36,108 nt of DNA from Candidatus Thermoplasmatota archaeon (GTDB lineage: Archaea; Thermoplasmatota; Thermoplasmata; UBA10834). Below, in pieces: positions 25,853 through 32,516 of the stretch. The position numbers and the translations under genes were made by a program. Positions within the stretch are counted from its first letter, which is position 1. Each line of letters opens with the position of its first letter. Where the stretch lies: assembly GCA_018814355.1 (NCBI GenBank), contig JAHIZT010000080.1, forward strand, positions 1 through 36,108, written 5' to 3'. The notes beneath the pieces are model-generated. The model was not told where the DNA came from, did not search any database, and worked only from the letters and a program-made list of their open reading frames with translations.

Positions 25853-26650
25853 ATGAACGGCCAACCGCTGCGCGACCTGAAACGGAACACCGAACTCCTG
25901 ATCCTGGTTGAAGTGCTGAAGTCCCCGTCGATAAGGATGAAGGAGATAGCCAACCGGCTACACGTCACCGTGCAGGCGGTAAGCCAGTACATCTCTTCTA
26001 TGAAACGGGAAGGATTGCTCAAGGAACAGCGAGGCATCCTCAGACCCACCAGGAAGGGCATGCAGATCGCCCAGGAACACTTCACCTCCCTGAAGGAGCA
26101 AGTCGATGCGGTCCTCAGACGGATAAGCGTGATCGACAGATGCGTCGCGATTGCGGGGAAGAAGATCAGGAAGGACCAGTCGGTCGGTTTGATCATGGAG
26201 GACGGCATGCTAATGGCCTTTCCAGACAGGGAGGCGGCATCCACAGGGAAGGCAATAGAGGATGCCGATGAGGGAGACGATGTCCTTGTGAGTCGGTTGG
26301 AGGGTATCGTGGATCTCGAGCTCGGGAAGCTCCTGATCGTGGAGACGCCGTCTGAGGAGAGCGGCGGCTCCAAGAATGCTAGTGTCGATAGGGTCAGGGA
26401 CAAGATAGAGGAGCTCTCCCCCGGTCTGCTCGTCGCTGGTGATGCGACAGGCGCTGCCTTGCTCATGAAGACGAGCGGTGAGTTCTTCACGATCCATGCG
26501 CCAGTGGAATCTTCAATGAGCGCGCTCAGCAAGGGCGTCGACGTTGTGTTCTGCGGCACGCGCGATTCCGTCGACCAGATCCTGGCGGCCGTGTCCGACC
26601 TGAAGAGAGAGAGCGGCTACGAGATAGAATGGAAATCGTACAAAGCCTAG
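25853..26650 (+). CDS. Winged-helix transcriptional regulator, last gene of the importer operon
   Basis: The 265-residue protein has an N-terminal winged helix (about 10-70: ELLILVEVLKSPSIRMKEIA, then the recognition helix in VTVQAVSQYISSMKREGL) and a C-terminal domain of about 180 residues that could sense a ligand. It starts three bases after btuD with AGGATGAG as ribosome binding site, so it is co-transcribed with the transporter. That context suggests control of cobalamin uptake, possibly of its own operon; this is inference. Archaea have many HTH proteins of this layout without a known ligand. Confidence 0.75.
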   Translation: MNGQPLRDLKRNTELLILVEVLKSPSIRMKEIANRLHVTVQAVSQYISSMKREGLLKEQRGILRPTRKGMQIAQEHFTSLKEQVDAVLRRISVIDRCVAIAGKKIRKDQSVGLIMEDGMLMAFPDREAASTGKAIEDADEGDDVLVSRLEGIVDLELGKLLIVETPSEESGGSKNASVDRVRDKIEELSPGLLVAGDATGAALLMKTSGEFFTIHAPVESSMSALSKGVDVVFCGTRDSVDQILAAVSDLKRESGYEIEWKSYKA

Positions 26651-26707
26651 CGAAAAAAGGAATCAAGTCTAAATCCACCTAGGCCGATTGCTCGCCAAGG
26701 TGAAATT

Positions 26708-27274
26708 GTGGAAGTGGTAGAAGCCATTCATGCCAGACGAGCGAAAAGAGCGCTTCAGGACAAGCCTGTGGAGGACGATAAGATTGACGCCTTGGTCGAA
26801 GCCGTCAGATTCTCGGCCTCGTGCAACAACAACCAGCCTTGGCGTATCGTTATCTGCAAGGGCAAGGAGGCTCTGGCTGCGATCAAGGGCGCTCTCCCAA
26901 AGGGGAATGTTTGGGCCACCCGGGTGCCCGTGATCATGGTCGTGTCCGCGAAACCAGTGGACGACTGCCAGCTCCCGGATAGAAGGGATTACTTCCTGTT
27001 CTCGACCGGTCTGGCCATAGGTCAGCTCGAGCTCAGGGCGACGGAGCTCGGACTGGTCGCGCACCCGATCGCCGGATATGACCCATTGAAGGCGAAAGCG
27101 ATCCTGGGGATCCCCGAGGAGTACGTCGTCATAACGTTCGTCATAGTCGGCTACCCTGGGGGCGACGACTCTCTACTGTCGGACAAGCAGAAGGCCAACG
27201 AACTGACTAGGCCGGAGAGGAAGCCCATAGGAGAGAATTTCTTCATCGACAAGTGGGGCGCCCCCTACCGTTAA
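26708..27274 (+). CDS. Nitroreductase-family flavoprotein
   Basis: The 188-residue protein is a small FMN-dependent NAD(P)H oxidoreductase of the nitroreductase superfamily. Family features are AIHARRAKRAL at the N-terminus (FMN phosphate contact), AVRFSASCNNNQPWRIVI (usually A-P-S-x-x-N-x-Q-P-W) and the late GYPGGD segment. The natural substrate is unknown. It starts at a GTG preceded by AAGGTGA and is probably transcribed alone, 57 bp after the regulator. The active-site region has SASCNNNQPW, with cysteine and asparagine where Pro-Ser often stands. Confidence 0.85.
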   Translation: MEVVEAIHARRAKRALQDKPVEDDKIDALVEAVRFSASCNNNQPWRIVICKGKEALAAIKGALPKGNVWATRVPVIMVVSAKPVDDCQLPDRRDYFLFSTGLAIGQLELRATELGLVAHPIAGYDPLKAKAILGIPEEYVVITFVIVGYPGGDDSLLSDKQKANELTRPERKPIGENFFIDKWGAPYR

Positions 27275-27362
27275 ATACCCACCTGCTAGAACCTCAGGTG
27301 TCCAGTCAAAAGCCTTATGAGACCGATAGGCTTCCCCAGTCAGGGCCCTGGAGGCCTTCTTC

Positions 27363-28313
27363 ATGATCAGACTCTACTGTGCAACAGAGGGCGAACTCAG
27401 CCCTATCGAGACCAAGAGGCTGAAAGACGCCCTCTGGATCGATGCCGTCGCGCCCACTCCGGAAGAGGTGGAGCTCCTGCACAAGGAGTTCAAGATAGAC
27501 CTTCAGGACGTTGCGGACTGCCTCGACCCCAACGAGCGGTCCAGGGTGGAGAATGAGGAGACCTATGACCTCCTGGTCCTCAGGAGCGTCCTGACTGAGG
27601 AGAGGAATGGGGACCATCACAACGACAGGATCCAGACGATGCCAATCGGCATATTCCTCACTCCTGGCAGAGTGGTCACCGTCAGGATAGGCTCGACGTT
27701 CACATACCAGGAGATCACCTCGGATCTCAAACGCAAGCCGAGGATCGACAACAAGGAGGACCTGTTCCTGGCGCTCATCAGGAAGGTCAACAAGGACATA
27801 GAGAGACGCGTCAGGCCGATGGAGCGCAGCATCGCCTCGATCCAGGAGAAGATCCTCACCGCGAAGAGGGGAGAGGTAGCCCCTAGCGCCTTCACGCTCA
27901 GCAACGGCTTGATCCTCGTGAACACGGCCCTTCTTTCCAATCTGAACGCGGTCTCGATGCTCCCGAGAGCGAAGCATCTTCATCTGACCAAGGAAAAGAT
28001 GGACTTGATGGAGGACCTGGAGAACGATGTCGCCCAGCTCTATGAGATGACCACGATCTACAGAGAGATCATGTCCAATGTGTTGAACGCGTACGAATCC
28101 ACACTTGCAAACAACCTCTCAACCGTGATGAAGACCCTGACGACGATCAGCTTGATCCTGATCCTTCCGATGATGATCGCAGGCTGGTTCAGCATGAACG
28201 TGGCCCTTCCGTTCGACAAGGACTCGTTGTTCGCCTTCTGGCTCGTGGTCGGGATCTCGGTAGCGGCTGTCGCCGGGCTCTGGGCCTTCTTCAGATGGAA
28301 GCAGATACTCTGA
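27363..28313 (+). CDS. CorA-like divalent cation transporter with an altered GMN motif
   Basis: CorA proteins are pentameric Mg2+ (or Co2+, Zn2+) channels. The 316-residue protein has the large cytoplasmic N-terminal domain, the long stalk helix (about 150-255) and two C-terminal membrane helices (about 257-280 and 288-310). The end of the first helix, where the family has the GMN selectivity motif, reads FSMNV: serine 277 replaces glycine. The rest of the region (MMIAGWFSMNVALPF) aligns well. GGAGG precedes the ATG. It ends eight bases from the stop of a ferredoxin gene on the other strand. Mg2+ transport is likely but the changed motif leaves the ion open. Confidence 0.85.
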   Translation: MIRLYCATEGELSPIETKRLKDALWIDAVAPTPEEVELLHKEFKIDLQDVADCLDPNERSRVENEETYDLLVLRSVLTEERNGDHHNDRIQTMPIGIFLTPGRVVTVRIGSTFTYQEITSDLKRKPRIDNKEDLFLALIRKVNKDIERRVRPMERSIASIQEKILTAKRGEVAPSAFTLSNGLILVNTALLSNLNAVSMLPRAKHLHLTKEKMDLMEDLENDVAQLYEMTTIYREIMSNVLNAYESTLANNLSTVMKTLTTISLILILPMMIAGWFSMNVALPFDKDSLFAFWLVVGISVAAVAGLWAFFRWKQIL

Positions 28314-28320
28314 GCGTGTC

Positions 28321-28560
28321 TCAGAGTACCTTGTTCCCGTTCTCGTACAGGTGTATGCAGTTGACCGGACAGTCTGCGGCAGCATCTCGGGTGCACGCCT
28401 CGTCGTCAAGCTCCAGTTCGTCGTTGTCCCCCACCCTCTTCCCGCCCTTCAGGGTGGCCAAGCCGTCGGCCGCCATCTCGAAATAGTCCGGGCAGGTCTG
28501 CGTGCAGAGCTCGCACCCGCTACAGTCTGGCCTCACGATATCCACTTTGAACTTAGCCAT
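28321..28560 (-). CDS. Single-cluster [4Fe-4S] ferredoxin
   Basis: The 79-residue protein carries C13, C16, C19 and C23 (CSGCELCTQTCP) and, near the end, C64 in DCPVNC. This layout is that of monocluster ferredoxins: three ligands in the first motif and the fourth before a proline, with the other cysteines (C23, C56, C68) free or in disulfides. It is an electron carrier. I chose the ATG at 28560 because a GGAAGATGA site precedes it at normal distance; an ATG at 28569 has the site directly against it. A far upstream ATG (28668) would add residues unlike a ferredoxin. Confidence 0.82.
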   Translation of the reverse strand: MAKFKVDIVRPDCSGCELCTQTCPDYFEMAADGLATLKGGKRVGDNDELELDDEACTRDAAADCPVNCIHLYENGNKVL

Positions 28561-28741
28561 TTCAGTCATCTTCCTATCGGATTCTGTGTCTTCGTAAGCT
28601 CCCCAATGACTTATGCTCTTCCCCTGTCTCCTGAGGCTCCCCCTGAGCCAATCTTCACTAGCGCACATTTGGGAGTAAAAGCTAAGGCATGTTCTACCGC
28701 TCCACGGGGTGCGCTCTTAGGGGGGTTGCGAAACGGCCGAC

Positions 28742-28957
28742 GTGCGAAAGTGGGAGAGCAAGAAGATCGGTGTCGTTATCGAGGTCGACTACGACAAGTG
28801 TTCTGGGATCGGCCAGTGCGTCTCAGTCTGTCCTTCCAATGTTTACGAGGTTGTGAACGGGAAAACCACATGCCCCAACATCGATGAGTGCATCCAATGC
28901 TGCGCATGCCAAGAGGCCTGCCCAGTCAATGCGATCAAGCACCATTCGTGCCAGTGA
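28742..28957 (+). CDS. Two-cluster ferredoxin, probably 7Fe type
   Basis: The 71-residue protein has two ferredoxin motifs. The second (C50, C53, C56, C60) is complete. The first reads C20-SGI-GQ-C26-VSV-C30-P, with isoleucine 23 where the second cysteine should be, so this site may hold a [3Fe-4S] rather than a [4Fe-4S] cluster. Extra cysteines C44, C54 and C70 are present. The start is read as GTG at 28742 without a convincing ribosome binding site and may lie a few codons later. It diverges from the monocluster ferredoxin gene, 181 bp away. Confidence 0.75.
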   Translation: MRKWESKKIGVVIEVDYDKCSGIGQCVSVCPSNVYEVVNGKTTCPNIDECIQCCACQEACPVNAIKHHSCQ

Positions 28958-29074
28958 TTGTTGAGTGGCCGGCCCGCTCACGGTTCTACTCAGTTCCTCC
29001 AAGAACTGCAACAGGTAGTTCTGCACTTCAGGTCCAGGCAGAATCATGTCCCCTACTCAGTTAGGGATAGAGGT

Positions 29075-29083
29075 CTTATATAA
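29075..29083 (+). promoter_or_regulatory. TATA box of the SHOCT protein gene
   Basis: CTTATATAA is centred 25 bp before the ATG at 29104, which has no properly spaced ribosome binding site. This indicates a leaderless mRNA. Confidence 0.6.
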
Positions 29084-29103
29084 CGGCGTTAAATCATGAG
29101 GTC

Positions 29104-29523
29104 ATGACGAATCGAATGGTCAGCTCAAACGAGGACAGGACAATGAGGACGATGGTCACTCTGCTGGTGATCTTGATTGTTGTGGTACCCGTGGTTATGT
29201 TCATAGCTATGGGTATTGCTGGGTGGAACCACTCCGGGTTCGGGATGATGGGCTCGTGGGGAGGCGGCTGGGGGCTCATGATGGCCATCCCGGGGGCCAT
29301 ACTGCTAGTCATTATCCTTATCATCGTATTGGTCGCGATTTCGGACAGGCCAGGCCATCAGGCACAATCATGTGTCCCTTATCCCGTTCAATACTACCCA
29401 CCAGTACCCCCGTTTCCAGTGGTTTCCACCGATGTAATGTCCATCATGGACAGACGCCTGGCGTCCGGCGAGATCTCGATCGAGGAGTACAACAGGATGA
29501 AGAGCGAGATACTGAAACGGTGA
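29104..29523 (+). CDS. Small membrane protein with a SHOCT domain
   Basis: The 139-residue protein has two hydrophobic segments (about 17-40 and 58-80) separated by a Gly/Trp/Met-rich loop (GFGMMGSWGGGWGLMM), then a Pro/Tyr-rich linker, and ends in a SHOCT domain (about 110-139: DRRLASGEISIEEYNRMKS). SHOCT is a short oligomerisation motif found at the ends of many otherwise unrelated membrane proteins. The function is unknown. It stands alone with its own TATA box. Confidence 0.75.
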   Translation: MTNRMVSSNEDRTMRTMVTLLVILIVVVPVVMFIAMGIAGWNHSGFGMMGSWGGGWGLMMAIPGAILLVIILIIVLVAISDRPGHQAQSCVPYPVQYYPPVPPFPVVSTDVMSIMDRRLASGEISIEEYNRMKSEILKR

Positions 29524-29568
29524 TTCGCCGACTTAATTCTTATCAACTAGGTCGACGTTCACCTACTC

Positions 29569-30861
29569 ATGTCATTTGACTCCAGATTCTTGAAGAGGAT
29601 CCGTAGGGAGTTCCCAGCAGCGGAAGCAGATCCGAAGGGCCGGAAGAGAGCATTTCTAGACAACGGCGCCGGAACGCTCGTTACAAGGCGAAGCGCAGAG
29701 GCCGAGGCGCGCGCCAGGATCGACTGGAGCGCGAACGTGGGCAACGTGTTCCTGGAATCGGTTGGCGCTGCGGATGTCATCTCGGATGGTAGGAAGGCCG
29801 TCGCGGACCTCCTCAGGGCCGAGGGACCAGAAAACATCATATCTGGCGAGTCGTGCACGAGCCTCCTGTTCAACCTGAGCTATGCTCTGAGCCGGAACCT
29901 AAAGGGCGAGGAGAACATCGTCGCCTCCGGTTACGAGCACTTCGCGAACATCAACCCGTGGGCCGAGCTCGGCGGGATGGGTATGATAAAGGAGCTCAAG
30001 TTCTCGAAGTTCAACCTTGAGACCGGCGTGTTGGACCTGGAGGACCTAGAGGGGCTGGTCAACAAGGATACAAAGGTGGTCACCGTCGCAGCCGCCTCCA
30101 ACGTCCTGGGCTCGAGATCGGACCTCATCGAGATCGGGAAGATCGCTAACGAAGTGTGTGCGCTCTTCGTTGTCGACGCTGTGCATCACATTGCGCATGG
30201 TCCGACAGATGTGAAGAAGATCGGATGCGACGCGCTCGTGTTCTCAGGCTACAAGCTGTTCTCGAGGCACGGGAGCTTCATGTACATGAAGCCAGAATGG
30301 ATCGAGAAGCTGCACCCTTACAAGGTGGACCCGTCTCCCAAGCACGGACCGGAGAAGTGGGAGCTGGGCACGAGGGACCAGGCGATGTTCGCAGCCGTGA
30401 AGGGCGTCATCGATTACCTGCTGTGGCTCGGCAATCCCACGGCCAAGGTCATGCCGAAGCCGGGTCCACAGAGGGCTGCGAGGCTCCGGGAGACGATGGA
30501 GCAGATCGAGGTGTACGAGAAGGAGCTCTCGAGGGTCGTGCTCGACGGCTACGGCAAGCTACCGGGCCTGAGATACATCGAAGGCCTGACTCTCTTCGGC
30601 CCGCACGAGATCCGGGCCAAGATAGGCAGGGACCCGACCTTCGCTTTCAAGCTGGATGGCTACGACGACCACGAGCTTTCGAAGGTGCTCTGGGACAAGT
30701 ATGCCATCGCAATAGGAGCCGAGGACTACTATTCCAGGGTCCCTGCTCTCTACGACACCAAGACGATGGCTAGAGCCACCTTCGTGCACTACAACACGAA
30801 GGAAGAGGCCCTGAAGCTACTCAAGGCGTTGAACGAGCTCTCAGCGGCGAAGAAGAAGTGA
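29569..30861 (+). CDS. Class V aminotransferase, cysteine desulfurase-like
   Basis: The 430-residue protein belongs to the fold-type I, class V group with SufS/CsdA-like proteins. The PLP lysine lies in FSGYKLFSRHG (near residue 229), and VVDAVHHIAHGP (near 203) holds the Asp and His that contact the cofactor. The N-terminus has FLDNGAGT, as in desulfurases. The catalytic cysteine loop of SufS (R-x-G-x-H/C-C) is not evident, so the activity could be another beta-elimination or transamination. The start has no ribosome binding site; a weak TATA-like box (about 29536-29546) lies 28 bp upstream, so the mRNA is probably leaderless. Its stop faces the next gene, 37 bp away. Confidence 0.8.
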   Translation: MSFDSRFLKRIRREFPAAEADPKGRKRAFLDNGAGTLVTRRSAEAEARARIDWSANVGNVFLESVGAADVISDGRKAVADLLRAEGPENIISGESCTSLLFNLSYALSRNLKGEENIVASGYEHFANINPWAELGGMGMIKELKFSKFNLETGVLDLEDLEGLVNKDTKVVTVAAASNVLGSRSDLIEIGKIANEVCALFVVDAVHHIAHGPTDVKKIGCDALVFSGYKLFSRHGSFMYMKPEWIEKLHPYKVDPSPKHGPEKWELGTRDQAMFAAVKGVIDYLLWLGNPTAKVMPKPGPQRAARLRETMEQIEVYEKELSRVVLDGYGKLPGLRYIEGLTLFGPHEIRAKIGRDPTFAFKLDGYDDHELSKVLWDKYAIAIGAEDYYSRVPALYDTKTMARATFVHYNTKEEALKLLKALNELSAAKKK

Positions 30862-30898
30862 GAAATAAGAAAAGGGAAGGGGTTTGAGCGGGTCCAAG

Positions 30899-32365
30899 CT
30901 ACTTCTTGTTGTAGTACTTGGCCCACTCGCCCGGCTGTGAGCTCATGGTCTTCTCGTAGTTCTGCTGGACCTTCTGTCCCGGCTTCTTCTCCATCATCAC
31001 GAGCACGACCACCGCGATTATCACGATGGTCATGGCCAATGCTCCTATTACGAGCAGCCCGACGGGGAAGGTCTTGGTCTGGCCGCCGATGTCCACCAGG
31101 GCATCAGCGGAGAAGGTCGGGTCGTGGACTATCATTGAACCGCCCGGATAGGATATGCCGCCTAGGACCCCGAATCCGGCGAAGACTGCACCGTTCATCG
31201 CAACTGCCCAGAACGGGACGCCGCCCATGATCTGCGCATGCAGTTGCTCCTGGTTGCCATCCACCGTCACGTTGGAAACCCATTCAAACTGGCCTATCCT
31301 GGTTCTGTCACCGCCGAATGTCAAGGTGGGTTGAGAGAGAGTCCTCGGGCTGCTGTATGTCCCTGTTCTTTCGTCCACATTGATGTTGCCCGATGCGTCC
31401 CTGCAGGTCATTGTCCCTGCCTCGTTCATCCGGGCCACCATTGTCAAGCCCATCCAGTTCGCCATTCCGGCCGGCATGTAGTTCCCGATGATTGCCCCGA
31501 ACTCCATCAGCAGAGATGGGTTGCTGTTCGCGGCATCGAAGTCCCAACCTTGGATGGACTGATCCCACTTCACATGGTAGGTGATCATCTTCCCACTAAC
31601 GAGGACGTCTTCAAGCCTCTGGGCATCGTAGAACCCCATCATGTTGCCCATCATGCCTCTCTGGACTGTGATCCTCCATTGGGGAAGGCTCGCGTTGTCC
31701 ACTTGAATCATGTTCGCCTCCAGGTGGAAGGTCAGCGTGAGGTTGTTGAGCTTATCGTCGCCCGTCGCTCCCGTGTAGTTGTCCAAAGCCACGTACGGCA
31801 GACCGTTCGCCGTCAGGTCGAAGCTCCAGGTCTTAGAGTCGTCCGTCTCCTCATAGACCACGGGTGACTGGTCCCATGCTGTCTTCAGGTCTACCTTCTT
31901 GTAAATCGCCTCGGTGTGTGAGTAGTTGCCCGTGAAGTTGCCGTTCTGGTATATCCGGTGGCCCTGGAGCACGCCGTTGTCGTTGGAGTCGTTGAACTCG
32001 AGCATGTCATCGAGTTTCACCGCGTACAGCGTGTAGATCTTTATGGTCTGGTTCTCGACCACGAGTTTTCCCTCCCTGTCATAGACCTGCGCCATGCCCA
32101 GGTACCGGGCCTTGATTGCGACGAAGTAGACGTTGTTCACGTTCGTATCAGTACCCCAGACTATCCCGAATGCAGCATCCGTTCCGAACTTCACGAAGAA
32201 GTACTTCCCGCCGCCGAGATCAGTCATCGTTCCAGTGTCCGTGGTGAGCTGGTCGGTGAGCTTGATCGGGGCTGCCGATACTGAGCTCGGGATTGCGAAG
32301 ACCCCGAGCAGCATCAGGAGCACCGCAAACACCGCGCCAGCAGCTGTCGTTGTTCTACCTATCAT
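30899..32365 (-). CDS. Unknown surface protein with signal peptide and C-terminal membrane anchor
   Basis: I do not recognise the family. The 488-residue protein starts with a signal peptide (about 1-32, ending SVSAA), continues as a beta-rich extracellular region with several N-x-S/T sites (possible N-glycosylation), and ends with one membrane helix (about 440-463) and a short basic tail (EKKPGQKVQQ). This is the topology of archaeal type I membrane surface proteins. A Met/Gly-rich part (MMGNMMGFYD, AGMANWMG) lies in the middle. GGAGGCG precedes the ATG. It is divergent from the STAND regulator (about 150 bp) and convergent with the class V aminotransferase. Confidence 0.75.
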   Translation of the reverse strand: MIGRTTTAAGAVFAVLLMLLGVFAIPSSVSAAPIKLTDQLTTDTGTMTDLGGGKYFFVKFGTDAAFGIVWGTDTNVNNVYFVAIKARYLGMAQVYDREGKLVVENQTIKIYTLYAVKLDDMLEFNDSNDNGVLQGHRIYQNGNFTGNYSHTEAIYKKVDLKTAWDQSPVVYEETDDSKTWSFDLTANGLPYVALDNYTGATGDDKLNNLTLTFHLEANMIQVDNASLPQWRITVQRGMMGNMMGFYDAQRLEDVLVSGKMITYHVKWDQSIQGWDFDAANSNPSLLMEFGAIIGNYMPAGMANWMGLTMVARMNEAGTMTCRDASGNINVDERTGTYSSPRTLSQPTLTFGGDRTRIGQFEWVSNVTVDGNQEQLHAQIMGGVPFWAVAMNGAVFAGFGVLGGISYPGGSMIVHDPTFSADALVDIGGQTKTFPVGLLVIGALAMTIVIIAVVVLVMMEKKPGQKVQQNYEKTMSSQPGEWAKYYNKK

Positions 32366-32482
32366 TCTTGTTCGCCTCCGATTGTGATTTCTATGGATGC
32401 AATAACTCGAATGGACAGTATTTGAAGCCTGACAGGCCTTTTGCAGTTGTTTTGCAGCTCTCGGGGCGGCATGATACCCTTT

Positions 32483-32499
32483 CCGAAAGGAGTATTAGG
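32483..32499 (+). promoter_or_regulatory. BRE/TATA promoter of the STAND regulator
   Basis: CCGAAAGGAG followed by TATTAGG lies about 22 bp before the ATG at 32517. No ribosome binding site is present, so the transcript is probably leaderless. Confidence 0.55.
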
Positions 32500-32516
32500 G
32501 CTGTCAATCGTACACG

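Noticed and set aside
28823-29047. Minus-strand 74-codon frame (start MILPGPEVQNYLLQF)
   Set aside because: The first 30 codons look protein-like, but more than half of the frame is antisense to the two-cluster ferredoxin gene and no good ribosome binding site or promoter is visible.
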